From: Leguminivora glycinivorella
Taxonomy: Eukaryota > Arthropoda > Insecta > Lepidoptera > Tortricidae
Reading direction: 5' to 3'
Assembly: GCF_023078275.1 (NCBI RefSeq)
Contig: NC_062980.1
Span: 14,650,783-14,714,782 of the forward strand
Length of the DNA stretch: 64,000 nucleotides
Part shown: positions 34,099 to 44,933 of the stretch, one piece after another
Layout of the letters: each line of letters begins with the position of its first letter
How positions within the stretch are numbered: position 1 is the stretch's first letter
Made by a program: the position numbers and the translations under genes
The notes under the pieces: model-generated
The model's input: the letters and a program-made list of their open reading frames with translations, nothing else
Told to the model about the DNA's origin: nothing
Databases searched by the model: none

Positions 34099-34644
34099 AA
34101 AAAACCGGCCAAGAGCGTGTCGGGCCACGCTCAGTGTAGGGTTCCGTAGTTTTTCGTATTTTTCTCAAAAACTACTGAACCTATAAAGTTCAAAACAATT
34201 TTCCTAGAAAGTCTTTATAAAGTTCTACTTTTGTGATTTTTTTCATATTTTTTAAACATATGGTTCAAAAGTTAGAGGGGGGGGACGCACTTTTTTTTCC
34301 TTTAGGAGTGATTATTTCCGAAAATATTAATATTATCAAAAAAAAATCTTAGTAAACCCTTATTCATTTTTAAATACCTATCCAACAATATATCACACGT
34401 TGGGGTTAGAATGAAAAAAAATATCAGCCCCCACTTTACATGTAGGGGGGGTACCCTAGTAAAAAAAAAATTTTTTTTTTTGCACTTTTTTGGCGTGATT
34501 GATATACATATTGGTACCAAATTTCAGCTTTCTAGTGCTTACGGTTACTGAGATTATCCGCGGACGGACGGACGGACGGACGGACGGACAGACAGACATG
34601 GCGAAACTATAAGGGTTCCTAGTTGACTACGGAACCCTAAAAAA
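34099..34644 (+). repeat. Dispersed repeat family A, copy 1
   Basis: The family starts AAAACCGGCCAAGAGCGTGT, has inner inverted GGGTTCCGTAG / CTACGGAACCC motifs, a run of G/C-homopolymer (GAGGGGGGGGAC), a GGAC/CAGA microsatellite and AAACTATAAGGGTTCCTAGT, and ends CGGAACCCTAAAAA. Non-coding. Confidence 0.8.
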
Positions 34645-34962
34645 GGCAATGTGTTCGAAAGATGGACAAAAAAATCGTCCTACTTTTACGAACATCATGT
34701 TCAAGCTCCGATTTACAGTTTACCGCAGACCCTTATGCCAATGTCCATTACATATTTGTCTAATTACTTATTCATGTATACGAAAGACAAAAGTTTGGGC
34801 ACTAACCTAGCACTAAACACCATAAAAAAAACCTATAGTCAACAGACACCTTAAGAAACTATACACCAAAAAAGTGGAATAAATGACGAACACAATGATA
34901 TCCATACTTTTTTTAATCTGTCGCCAACTCGCCATATTACTCGGGCCGGAGACTTTTGGACC
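34645..34962. other. Unassigned spacer
   Basis: No recognised content. The 67-codon ORF at 34651-34854 has no domain. Confidence 0.3.
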
Positions 34963-35089
34963 GTACAGTCACCGGCATAAATAAGTGATGATTTCTGTAC
35001 CTTGTCGCTTTCAATCGTTTGACATTTCAAACACGACGTTAAAGTGACAAGGTATAGAAATCATCACTTATTTATGCCGGTGACTGTAC
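34963..35089. mobile_element. Tc1/mariner-type hairpin MITE with TA flanks
   Basis: CAGTCACCGGCATAAATAAG and its complement bracket the element, each next to TA (GTACAGTCACC...GGTGACTGTAC). Arms of about 50 bp surround a short loop. The TA|CAGT start is typical of Tc1/mariner ends. Confidence 0.8.
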
Positions 35090-35247
35090 CTCGTGTATCC
35101 AAAATTTAAAACATTTTTTTAATAAAATCTACTTAATTAAAGAGTTTTCAACTAGGGACCAAATCAAATTTTTTTTTATTTAATATTTTTGATTTGTTCT
35201 TTTTTCAAGTATTCACACTACTAGGTATATATAATATATAATAATGG

Positions 35248-35325
35248 GCGGGCGTGTGGTCTAGTGGTAAAGATGTTAGCCGCGTAAGCTGAAGACCCGG
35301 GTTCGATTCCCGGCTCGGCCACCAG
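35248..35325 (+). tRNA. tRNA-like sequence (tRNA pseudogene or SINE head)
   Basis: It has an A box (TGGTCTAGTGG) and a B box (GGTTCGATTCC). A 5-bp anticodon stem (TTAGC/GCTGA) encloses a 7-nt loop CGCGTAA, and the T stem CCCGG/CCGGG is intact. The acceptor stem has two mismatches and position 33 is G instead of T, so a functional tRNA is unlikely. The encoded CCA after the acceptor is unusual for a nuclear tRNA gene and may hint at retroposition. Confidence 0.5.
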
Positions 35326-35336
35326 TGGGCCTTGCC

Positions 35337-35885
35337 TTTTTAGGGTTCCGTAGTCAACTAGGAACCCTTATAGTTTCGCCATGTCTGTCTGTCCGTCCGT
35401 CCGTCCGTCCGTCCGCGGATAATCTCAGTAACCGTTAGCACTAGAAAGCTGAAATTTGGTACCAATATGTATATCAATCACGCTAACAAAGTGCAAAAAT
35501 AAAAAATGGAAAAAAATGTTGTATTAGGGTACCCCCCTACATATAAAGTGGGGGCTGATTTTTTTTTTCATTCCAACCCCAACGTGTGATATATTGTTGG
35601 ATAGGTATTTAAAAATGAATAAGGGTTTACTAAGATCGTTTTTTGATAATATTAATATTTTCGGAAATAATCGCACCTAAAGGAAAAAAAAGTGCGTCCC
35701 CCCCCCTCTAACTTTTGAACCATATGTTTAAAAAATATGAAAAAAATCACAAAAGTAGAACTTTATAAAGACTTTCTAGGAAAATTATTTTGAACTTGAT
35801 AGGTTCAGTAGTTTTTGAGAAAAATATGAAAAACTACGGAACCCTACACTGAGCGTGGCCCGACACGCTCTTGGCCGGTTTTTTT
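35337..35885 (-). repeat. Dispersed repeat family A, copy 2
   Basis: Reverse orientation to 34099-34644, with about 0.7 kb between them, so the two could fold on each other over more than 500 bp. The sequences are close but differ at scattered positions. Confidence 0.8.
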
Positions 35886-37895
35886 CTTTCGTTTATGATA
35901 TCTATTTCAATTTATAAAGAGTTTTCTTTAAATGCCTGTGAAATGTATTTAATTTTTTTAATTATCGCCCGTTATTTGTAGTTTTTATTAAAAATTATAA
36001 AAATATGTAAACTATTATTAATTAGAGTCACAATACACGTTCTTGCAACATATTATACAGAAGTATTCTTCTAAGTTTACAGACAAACAAGTTGTTCTCA
36101 CAGCTTCAAAGAACTGTAGATCTCAGTATAGGAACAGTTTTAATTTCATCTGGATTCATATAAAGAGTCCTTCAGGTAAAGAGTCTGGACTTGACAGACG
36201 GACAGATGAACAGACGGACAACAAAGTTATCCTATCAAGTTTCTGTTACTTCTGAGGTAAGGAACCATAAAATGATTAATATATGGAATAATAATTAGCT
36301 ACAGAAACTCGTTTTTTGCGGATGTTGTACCTTAGATAACTGTTGATGTGATGTAATAATCATGCGAACGTATATTATACTACAAATACAAATCAAAAAA
36401 ATACGCCATAGTACGAATACGAGTAGGTATTGTGGATATATGTGACGTTCAGGGCCGGATTAAGGGTAGAGCGAGTGGAGCGATCGCTCTAGGCGCCACA
36501 TGGTAAGGGGGCGCCAAAATCGATAATGTGGAAAAATACATACAAAAAATTATACGTTGCGTGGGCGCGCACATATCACAAAATGGCGAGAGGAGTCGGA
36601 AATGAATCCACCTATTGAAAATCTAGATTTGTAATTCAGATTAAGTGGAAAGTTGCACCACATTGCCATTCATAAGGGCGCTGTTGCTAGCCCTTATGCC
36701 CTTGACGAACCACGTTGTTGTGCGGCGAATGGCAAAGTTACGTCGCTATCCAAATGCAAAAATAGGAGTCTACCCGATAGTCCAAAGCGTAGTTCCTCAT
36801 AAAGCCAAAGGCGCAAAACGTCTAAGAGAGGCGCAGTTTTGTGAGTCACAGCAGATGGTGAGCGAATTTCAAAGCACTCAAATCACTTAGTGGCAAAATA
36901 CCAAAATGGGCATCCCGACGGTGACGATCGAGTCCGCAGTTAATCTCTTAATTAACTCTTAGTATTATAAAAATAATAGTGATGGCGAAATATAAGGTCT
37001 AAAAGTCGGGAACATAGGCGCGCAAAATAGACCCAAAATATGTCAAAGACCGCAGCTCTGCAGACGATAAAAGCTTGAAAGTTCGCGGATTCCCTGCTGG
37101 CGGGTTGTCTTAATTAATCGAGTCAATAGGAAAAAAAATCGCGCTTACTATTTACAATTATCTTCTATTTTAGTTAGGACAAATTCCGAATCTGCTTTCC
37201 TGACATGGCCACTATAGTGCTCCATTTTGTTTGTTATTTTATGTACATGATATCCACGTTCAGCCACACGTAACTATACTAGGGTGCGACTACGAAAGTT
37301 CAACCATTTGTCCCTTTCGCACTCTGTATGATGAAATCCATAAATTCTGCATTGCGTTAATCTTCAAATTACGGCATTACTATGAAAAAAATTTCGCGCT
37401 CGCTACGCTCGCGATTTATTTTCCTACGTAGTGAAACTTCTTCCCAAGAGCGCCGAAACTCAAACGCGCACTACCCTGATCGAGTGCACGGGCCGGCGCC
37501 TGGTGACGTTATCTGGTTAAAGGGACCCTTATTGTCGATGGCGCTTACATCCCGCGGCGTCGTATTTGTACACAAACATCGCTCATAACGCCGTAAGCGC
37601 CACGGTGTTTTCAGTCAAAGGAAATAGTAAATCCGATGTACTTAGGATATGTTTAGGAAAATTAACGATAGAGGGCGTGAAAAACAATTATAAATATGCC
37701 GTAGTGCAAGCTGTTCGCTAGATGTCACTGTTAGCCCCACAAACTGGGTAATGACTTGTGGTCGTAAAATGTATAAGTATTTTTTGATGTCCAGATTTTT
37801 CTTTAGATGTCGCTGTACCACCTTCAAACTAGCGAACGGCATTCTATGGTTAATTACATGTATTTAAATTGTAAATTTTATTATTGTCATCTTTT
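35886..37895. other. Unassigned spacer with fragments
   Basis: CAGGGCCGGATTAAG at 36448 resembles the left end of an hAT-type MITE, but no right end was found. CATAAGGGC / GCCCTTATG form a small stem near 36669-36697. 37460-37620 is GC-rich with GATGGCGCTTAC and GTAAGCGCCAC in inverted orientation. No ORF with a domain. Confidence 0.35.
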
Positions 37896-38047
37896 TTTAA
37901 CCCCCGACGCAAAAACGAAGGGGTGTTATAAGTTTGACGTGTCTGTCTGTCTGTGTGTGTGTGTCTGTCTGTGGCATCGTAGCTCCCGAACGAATGAACC
38001 GATTTAGTTTTTTTTTTGTTTGAAAGCTGAGTTAGGTTAGGTTAGGT
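37896..38047 (-). repeat. Dispersed repeat family D, copy 2 (truncated)
   Basis: TTAACCCCCGACGCAAAAAC through the TCTG tract to GAAAGCTGAGTTAG. It is joined through four GTTAG repeats (38030-38051) to an inverted copy. Confidence 0.7.
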
Positions 38048-38051
38048 TAGT

Positions 38052-38226
38052 CGGGCCTAACCACAAAATCATTGGAAAAACCCCCGATCGCGACATAGTG
38101 GACCGATTTTCATAAAACATGGCTAAGAACACTCCCGACTAACTCAGCTTTCAAACAATAGAAACAGACAGACAGACAGACACGTCAAACTTATAACACC
38201 CCTTCGTTTTTGCGTCGGGGGTTAAA
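38052..38226 (+). repeat. Dispersed repeat family D, copy 3
   Basis: From CTAACCACAAAATCATTGG through CCGATCGCGACATAGTGGAC to CGTCGGGGGTTAA, lacking the AAATCGGTTCATC segment. It forms an inverted pair with copy 2. Confidence 0.7.
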
Positions 38227-39396
38227 AATACACTGTAAGCTAAGTAAGTGCCACATTTACCTAAGGTATGGAATGGTGCCCTGGAATTTCTGTGAATATT
38301 AATATTTTGTACCTATCAACAGAATCCAAACTATGTAAAGTATTCGTATCGTTCCCCGCGGCTTCTATCTAATGTTATTTTTTCCTCAAAAAAATATCAG
38401 AATTCCTATTCCATTTGCGAAACAGCTGTCAATATGTACATTTTTCCAAAAGCCGTATATTTCGTGAAAATACTCGCTCGGCCTTGTCAATAACATTCGC
38501 GAACGACGAAATCCTTGAAACCGTATTATGGAAATTCATAGTTTAACCAAATTGCTTCCGCCAATCACGAAATGGACAACGTTAGGTATTTGGAATTATG
38601 GACAAAAACAGCTTATATAATTTAATGAGTAAACTCATCATGGATATCCGCTTATGTGTCCGCTGTTTGCAGCTAATGTAATGAAACTTTGTATGTAATT
38701 ATTATGGCATTAAAATTAAAAACAACTGTTGTGTAAAACAGGGGGGCGATTTTTGAATCTCGCATACGGGATTTTGTCACTAAAATACCGGTTGAAAACG
38801 GTGACTTGCTTATTATTTTCAGTGACAATTTTCTGAATTCAAACGCGTGAGACTCAAAAATCTCAAAAATTGCTGTATTTCTCTAACCTGGGTATCTGAA
38901 GCTACATACTGCACTATTTTCCGCTTAAGATATACGATATACCTCATGTCATAAATGCAAAGTTAGGCAAGTACAATACAAGGGATTTGGGATTTTACGG
39001 GATGTTTCTGCGGAATCTTAATATACAATAATAACCTACCTAACGATGAGGTCGAGCGGATATGAGATGACATCTCCTACACTCTCGATACTATTTTAAT
39101 TTTCAATGTCAAATATCAACCTACAGGTTCGGTGTCGCAGGGTTCGGTGTCTTAGATAAAAGATGTACTAATATGTATTCTGTGTAAAAGATAAAAATAA
39201 TATGGGATATCTTAGGCGCCAGTACCTTACATAATATCATACGCCTCCCGCCCAAATGAAATTGCCGCGCGCTGCCAAAAAATTAAATAAGTCAATGCTC
39301 GCTGCGATCAGAACTAAACTCAGTTGTACGAAAAACATACAACCATACGTACATACTCTGGAAAAACTAACCTATCTACATCATCAGCACCGATAG
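38227..39396. other. Unassigned spacer
   Basis: No recognised repeat or ORF. Confidence 0.3.
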
Positions 39397-39502
39397 CATG
39401 ATCGCGCGATAAATGATAAAATATCTGGCCATCCCTATCGCAATATTCGGTAAGTGCGATAGGGACGGCCCGATGTTTTATTGTTTATCGCGCGACCATG
39501 CT
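39397..39502. mobile_element. Palindromic MITE, about 106 bp
   Basis: ATGATCGCGCGATAAATGAT and CCATCCCTATCGCA pair with TGCGATAGGGACGG and ATTGTTTATCGCGCGACCAT. Confidence 0.75.
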
Positions 39503-39515
39503 TGCCTGCCAGGTG

Positions 39516-39670
39516 TCGTAGCCGAATAGCATTTCTACGACGCGAAAGGAAAACGAAATGCCGCGAAAGGTAGTCTGGCTCTGTCGCGCCAATACGCAAA
39601 AGCGATAGAGATAGATATCTACGAGCCTTTCGTTTCGTGAGCGTTTGTGCCATTCGGCTACGTACCCAGG
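39516..39670 (+). mobile_element. MITE family E (GTAGCCGAATGGCA ends), copy 1
   Basis: TCGTAGCCGAATAGCATTTC...TGTGCCATTCGGCTACG inverted ends, internal CTGGCTCTGTCGCGCCAATA and GATAGAGATAGATATCTACG. At least seven copies occur in the window. Confidence 0.75.
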
Positions 39671-39824
39671 CCCCGTAGCCAAATGCACAAACGCTCACGA
39701 TAATATCGCTTTCGTAGATATCTAGGTATCGATTTCTATTCGCTCTAGCGTATTGGCGCTACATAGCCAGACTGCATTTCTGTCGGCGTCTGGCGTCGAC
39801 GATTGCCATTTGGCTACGCCGGCA
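39671..39824 (-). mobile_element. MITE family E, copy 2, inverted and abutting copy 1
   Basis: CCGTAGCCAAATGCACAAAC...GATTGCCATTTGGCTACG. Its order is reversed relative to copy 1, forming a tail-to-tail pair. Confidence 0.7.
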
Positions 39825-40257
39825 GTCCAAGGTCACATATACTGGCCATAAGATTTGACGTTTTAGAATACAATATCACGAAAAATTTACATATGTTTTT
39901 TTTTCTAGTCAGTAACTGTTTAAAAGAGCTGTTCAGTTTCTCCATAAGTACAATAATTTTTCTGTGACATTTAAACTATCCAGTAACAATAGTAACATAT
40001 AAAACTCCATGTTAACCACACTAACACACATACCTCATCACAGCTACACCCCAGTTACAGCATGAAACAAACATTGTTGCAGAAGTGACGTAACTGCAGG
40101 AACCTACAGCCCATTACCGCAGCAAGGCCACAGTTCAACGCCCGACCAATGTCACCTTGCGCCTTATCTACCTACCTATATACCTAATGCAGCTTGTTTA
40201 TCGAGAATGCACGCCGCGTCATCTAACTACGCTCCGTAGAGACAGAATAGTAATCCC
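39825..40257. other. Unassigned spacer
   Basis: No recognised repeat or ORF. Confidence 0.3.
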
Positions 40258-40653
40258 GGTCCACACAGAGCGAGGCACGTAGCGAGGCAAATGGGCCATG
40301 TAGATGTGCCTCGGCCAAGGCAGTACGTGCGTTAAGCTAGGAACACACTACGCGGACGTCCGTCGTAAATCGACCGCGACCGCGACCCATCAGTGTGCAC
40401 GGAACAAAACATCCAGAGAGCCAGATTTCGATCGGACGTCCATGCGCTCAAGGCCACGTCCACGTCCGTCGACCGATAGTTTGCACGGTTGTGTGTATTT
40501 CCATTGTCCAGATTCCCGTCCGCGGTCGATTTACGACGGACGTCCGCGTAGTATGTTCCTAGCTTTATGCTCGGGAGAGAAACCTGCCTAGGCAGTGGTC
40601 CGTCTACAATGGACGTTTGCCGTGTGAGAACATTGCCTCGCTCTGTGTGGACC
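40258..40653. mobile_element. Outer MITE with GGTCCACACAGAGCGAGGC ends
   Basis: GGTCCACACAGAGCGAGGCA and TGCCTCGCTCTGTGTGGACC are perfect 20-bp inverted ends. The element is interrupted by another MITE at 40335-40564. Confidence 0.8.
40335..40564. mobile_element. Inner PIF/Harbinger-type MITE with TTA TSD
   Basis: AGCTAGGAACACACTACGCG and CGCGTAGTATGTTCCTAGCT ends, with arms continuing through GGACGTCCGTCGTAAATCGA. TTA flanks both sides (40332-40334 and 40565-40567), the 3-bp TWA duplication typical of PIF/Harbinger. Inserted in the outer MITE, so younger. Confidence 0.8.
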
Positions 40654-40691
40654 TGGCTATATCTATCATTTCCGAGCAAACAGCCGGCCTA

Positions 40692-40808
40692 GCCGAAGTG
40701 ACAATGGGTCACGCTTGGTAGGATATTGCAATTATATTGTTCTTCCGTATTGGCACGGAGCCATTTACGTTTCTGTTGCTACGGATCTTGTGAGATTGTC
40801 ACTTCGGC
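40692..40808. mobile_element. MITE with GCCGAAGTGACAAT ends and TA flanks
   Basis: TA|GCCGAAGTGACAAT...TTGTCACTTCGGC|TA, consistent with a Tc1/mariner-type MITE. Confidence 0.7.
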
Positions 40809-40819
40809 TAAACCCGCTA

Positions 40820-40920
40820 TCCCACTTTGTCGCTCGACTCGCTTGACAACAAGAACCCTTTGAAAGGTTATTCGTTTAAATATAGAAGCAAATCTCGTCC
40901 TTATGGTGACAAAGTGGGAC
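40820..40920. mobile_element. Short MITE, TCCCACTTTGTC ends
   Basis: TCCCACTTTGTCGC and GTGACAAAGTGGGA are inverted ends around about 75 bp, adjacent to the previous MITE. Confidence 0.65.
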
Positions 40921-41000
40921 TTATGGCCTTTGACACAAATAGGATTTGAAAGAATAACCGACCTATTCTGATATTAAAATTAGAATACATACTGACTTAT

Positions 41001-41142
41001 GGCCCATTTAGACGGTACGAGAACTCGTATACGAGTTTTATTACATTGCGGTATGTGATGGCTGTGCAAAACTGTAGGTAACCTCAACAGCCCGCAATGT
41101 AACTAAAATCGCATGCGAGTTCGCACGCCGTCTAAATCAGGC
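41001..41142. mobile_element. MITE with GGCCCATTTAGACGG ends
   Basis: GGCCCATTTAGACGG and CCGTCTAAATCAGGCC are inverted ends. The inner ACTCGTATACGAGTTTTA and ACTAAAATCGCATGCGAGT also pair. Confidence 0.7.
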
Positions 41143-41378
41143 CTTAGAGTCGGGCAAAGTGAGGCAATGTCATCATTATTTAGGTACATGAAAAGGTGTC
41201 TCCTGTAACTTCAGCAACAAATCAAACTGTAGCCATCGCCAAACTGACTATCATTTTGTCTTGCGCTTTAAAGATTTTTTATAGGACGCAATGTATTAGG
41301 AATTATGTCAATTGCAAAAATAATGGCGTAGTTAGAAGCTAATGTTTAATTTGTATGAAATAATTTTTAAGAAAAAAA

Positions 41379-42137
41379 AACCGCCTTCCTTTGGGGTTCT
41401 GGTGATAAATACTTTCAAATGTTGGATTATGTTATCAATTCGTCTGTATATTTTTTAATGTTTGTTATTCGATATCTCCGTCATTTCTGAACCAATTTTG
41501 AAATCTGGATAATTCTGAAGTACTTACAGATGAGAATGATTATCAGAACGGAAATCTCTAACCAGGGGCGGCTCACTCTTCACCAGCAGTTCCACTGCAC
41601 CAAATGTCACTGTTCTGGACGTAAGTGCATGCTGTTCTTATAAAAATACCAAAGTCACTATAAGTGTGCCGTTCAGATTTGAGGAGTTCCGTTCTGACCA
41701 TCATCAGCAATTCCACTGCACCAAATATCACTGTTCTGGACGTAAGTGCATGCTGTTCTTATAAAAATACCAAAGTCACTATAAGTGTGCCGTTCAGATT
41801 TGAGGAGTTCCATTCTGACCATCATCAGGAGTTCCACTGCACCAAATGTCACTGTTCCGTACGTAAATGCATGCTGTTCCTTTAAAAACACAAAAATCAC
41901 CATATCTATGCCTTTCACATTTGAGGAGTTCCCTCGATTTCTCCAGGATCCCATCATCAGAACTGGGTTCTGAGAAAAATGGGACCAATCTGTATGCATA
42001 TACATTCAATCAAAAAAAAAATTTTTTTAATCGGTCTAGTAACGACGGAGATATCGAGGAACAAACATAAAAAAAAAAAAAAAAACATACAGACGACTTG
42101 ATAACCCCTTCCTTTGAGATTTGGAAGGCGGTTAAAA
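41379..42137. mobile_element. Inverted-repeat element with three 121-bp tandem units
   Basis: The ends AAAACCGCCTTCCTTTGGGG (41379) and CCTTTGAGATTTGGAAGGCGGTT (near 42112-42134) are inverted repeats. Inside, the 121-122 bp unit containing AGTTCCACTGCACCAAATGT and CATGCTGTTC repeats three times (about 41580-41945), the third more diverged. No transposase was found; the overlapping short ORFs mirror the tandem units. Confidence 0.65.
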
Positions 42138-42329
42138 ATAAAGATGCATCATTTCTAAACGGTGCAAATCTTCGTTAGAAAAATTACTTATGTTTTAATT
42201 TTTTTTATTTACTCGTGGTTTAAGCAACACCCTGAAGTTTTTAATGACTTCACTCCATCATACTCACTTTGTATATTTGTTAACTAAAGCGTATATATGA
42301 TGACTTGTGAATTTGGTTAGACTCTAAGT

Positions 42330-42400
42330 GCGTTTTCACATTATCCGATCTGATATCGGATGTCGGACCGATATCCTAGCCGCCATCTTCGATTTTGGCT
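42330..42400 (+). repeat. ATCCGATC terminal-type motif, third copy
   Basis: GTGCGTTTTCACATTATCCG, ATCTGATATCGGATGTCGGA, CCGCCATCTTCGATTTTGG. Same order as 14470-14580 read on the minus strand. Confidence 0.5.
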
Positions 42401-42740
42401 TGTATTCAATTACTTTGCACTCTTGTGAATAAAATGCAATTTTGCTATCCGTTTTCGAATAGCAAAGAATGCCGTTATTAGTTGGTGTGGTGAAAAATAA
42501 TTTAGGTTGATTCTAATTTGGTAATTTGTTATGGCTTTTGAACAGACGACCTTGGCGGTCCTCTGTCACGCAACGACATTCTTTCTTTTCATTTGCAAAT
42601 GTACGTAAGAGGCAAGATCGTATCAAAAAAGATCAGACCCTTCTCAATATAAGTCAAACGGTTACACAGGAAACCACTCTGGGGCGAAGGAAAGACGAAG
42701 TCAGACCTAACGAAAAGTTTTGCTGGCCTGCGATTTTTAA

Positions 42741-43100
42741 GTTATAAGTTTGACGTGTCTGTCTGTCTGTCTGTGTGTGTGTCTGTCTGTGGCATCGTAG
42801 CTCCCGAACGGATTTGATTTCGTTTTTTTTTGTTTGAAAGCTGAGTTAGACGGGAGTGTTCTTTTCTTAGCCATGTTTCAAGAAAATCGGTCCACTATAT
42901 CGGGAGTTTTTTCACAATTTAAATTTTGTGGTTAGGTCATGCGCGGATCCAGGGGGGGTCATGGGGGTCATGACCCCCCCCTGGAGCCTAGGTTGGCCAT
43001 ACAAATAGACCACGTGACCCCCCCTCTGGGGCCTGGGCCTTTACCACGTGACCCCCCCCTGGGCACGAAGCTGGATCCGCGCTTGGGTTAGGTTATGACA
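42741..43100 (-). repeat. Dispersed repeat family D, copy 4, carrying a MITE
   Basis: TTATAAGTTTGACGTGTCTG to ATTTTGTGGTTAGGT and then, after the MITE at 42940-43085, GGTTAGGTTAT. Inverted relative to copy 5 next door. Confidence 0.7.
42940..43085. mobile_element. Foldback MITE with GCGCGGATCCAG ends
   Basis: GCGCGGATCCAGGGGGGGTC at the left and CTGGATCCGCGC at the right, with internal CACGTGACCCCCCC repeats. Inserted inside family D. Confidence 0.75.
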
Positions 43101-43144
43101 GTTGACATCCACGTAGGGACGTGGACAACGGAAAAAGTGCATGA

Positions 43145-43334
43145 CAATGTAATAACTAATAACCTAACCACAAAATTAAAATTTTGAAAAAATCCCCGAC
43201 CGCGACATAGTGGACCGATTTTCATGAAACATGGCTAAGAACACTCCCGACTGATTCTGCTGTAATTCAAAAATTGAATCTAAATCGGTTTATCCGTTTG
43301 GGAGCTACGATGCCACAGACACACATACACACAA

Positions 43335-43365
<31 letters not shown>

Positions 43366-43410
43366 CGTCAAACTGGTAACACCTCGTCGTTTTTGCGTCG
43401 GGGGTTTAAA
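43145..43410 (+). repeat. Dispersed repeat family D, copy 5
   Basis: Nearly full-length: AATAACCTAACCACAAAATT to CGTCGTTTTTGCGTCGGGGG, with a CAGACAGA/CAAA tract. Confidence 0.75.
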
Positions 43411-43804
43411 AAGTACCTAATGTAAGAATTTCGACAATTAAAGCCTCCTCCACAGATAAAGTGCCTACGCTATCCTAACGCGCATGTATGGCCGAGCTTT
43501 AAAGGTCACCAAAAATTACTTTCAGTCCGCCAGAATCCATTAATCCCTTACCCATCCAAAGCCTCGAGCCAGCTATGATTTTCTAACTTCTAACTTTCTA
43601 ACTAATGTCAACAGACTACCATGAATCTTACTTCTTACTTCAATAAGTAATTTTATAATAATCTAATTATAACCATAGTTTAAAATAGCTTCTGCAAACT
43701 GTAATATTTTAGGCAACAGACTCAATGTTTAATAATTGTTCACACTGTACTTTAATTATATAGCTAATATGTTTCTCTAACGTTCATGACATATAAATGC
43801 AATA
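43411..43804. other. Unassigned spacer
   Basis: No recognised repeat or ORF. Confidence 0.3.
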
Positions 43805-43955
43805 CTGGTCTCCCGCGGTACAGGCCTAGCCTAGTGCGGGGACCCCTGGAAACTAGTGTTAATAATAATTAGGATATGCACAAATGGATGTAACCTTATC
43901 CTTCAACAATTGTTTTTGTGTTTATGTGCAATAAACGAATTTTTATCAAAAAAAA
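43805..43955 (+). mobile_element. Probable LINE 3' end fragment
   Basis: GGTCTCCCGCGGTACAGGCC near 43808, and TGTGCAATAAACGAATTTTT with an A-run at about 43950 at the end, resemble a 5'-truncated LINE 3' UTR. Confidence 0.4.
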
Positions 43956-44229
43956 GCTAAAGTAGAACTCGATAAATTACGTTACAGAATTGTAAGTTGC
44001 AATTAGCTACAGTTTAATTAAATAAAGGTGAGTTTTATTTCTTTTCTTATCGATTTAAATAGTAAAACGTTACTCTCAGCCTACTAAGAGAATTAACTAA
44101 TATATTTATTGTAGATAGTTTGTTTACAGGCATATTTATTTACTTAATTTTAACTAACACAAATAAAACTACACTATGAACTATTAAATTAAATTATAAC
44201 TGAACTAAAACTATCTGTAAAATAAAACC

Positions 44230-44618
44230 CTATAAATAAAAAATAGAACCTAAGTCAGAGCCGGCCGGTAGGGTGCCCAGAAGGCTGGCGGCATTGCCGC
44301 GCTGAACAGCAATGCCGATGCGCTGGGCAAGATATGCTCCAGCCTTCCGGTCACCCGACGCGTCTATTAGGCGTTTGGCCAGCTCTGTGAAAATGCCGTG
44401 CGCTCTCTGACCCCACGGCCCAAGCGTCTCTACCCCAAACGGCTCAAACATGCAGCCGGTGTCGATTGCTGCATATTTGCGCTGCTTGAGTTGTTCGGCG
44501 CCTCGGTAGCAGCGCCAGCCCTTGGTGAGGTCCCTCGAAGATGGGACGGCGCGAGAGTGTCCTCGCACGTGGCATCCCAGACGAGGGGCCGACCCAGCTT
44601 CCAGGGAACCAGTGTCAT
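44230..44618 (-). pseudogene. Retroelement C-terminal domain remnant, frameshifted
   Basis: The minus strand opens at ATG 44618 with VPWKLGRPLVWDATCEDTLA and PSHLRGTSPRAGAATE. Then a one-base shift near 44500 moves the match to the next frame, which runs AEQLKQRKYAAID, FEPFGVETLGPWGQRAH and QRIGIAVQRGNAASLLGTLP and stops near 44230. I recognise this motif series as the C-terminal segment next to reverse transcriptases in a family of metazoan retroelement proteins; this is memory, not a search. Upstream of the ATG lies AAATAG|G, which could be a splice acceptor. The GC content is well above the flanks. A shifted frame and an isolated position argue for a dead fragment. Confidence 0.5.
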
Positions 44619-44933
44619 TCCGTCAGCCTATTTACATACTATATATATGCCTACATATAGATTAGTGCCTACTATTTTACGTATGAGTTTTCGGAACAAC
44701 GTAATATGTCATTACGTGCTGAGAAAGTGGCATTTTATCCACAATCCACAAGAGACCATACTTTTATTTTAACCAAGAAGTCCAAGAACGATATAATACG
44801 GGACTGTCAAAGCCCATACAATTTTTTTTATAAGAACCAATTACATAATTCTTTATTTTTGTATGGAGTGACCGACATTTTCTGGGACGTTTATAATATC
44901 ATAATATCACGTCAATACACATTTTGAAAAAAT

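Noticed and set aside
36448..36462. hAT MITE starting GGGCCGGATTAAG
   Set aside because: Only one end was seen; no inverted partner or 8-bp duplication could be found.
38028..38051. Four TTAGG-type units
   Set aside because: Only about 20 bp, explained by joining two family D ends that both contain GTTAGGTTA-like sequence.
40304..40679. ORFs of 95 and 115 codons in the nested MITEs
   Set aside because: They cross two inserted elements and their inverted repeats, and are mirrored on the opposite strand.
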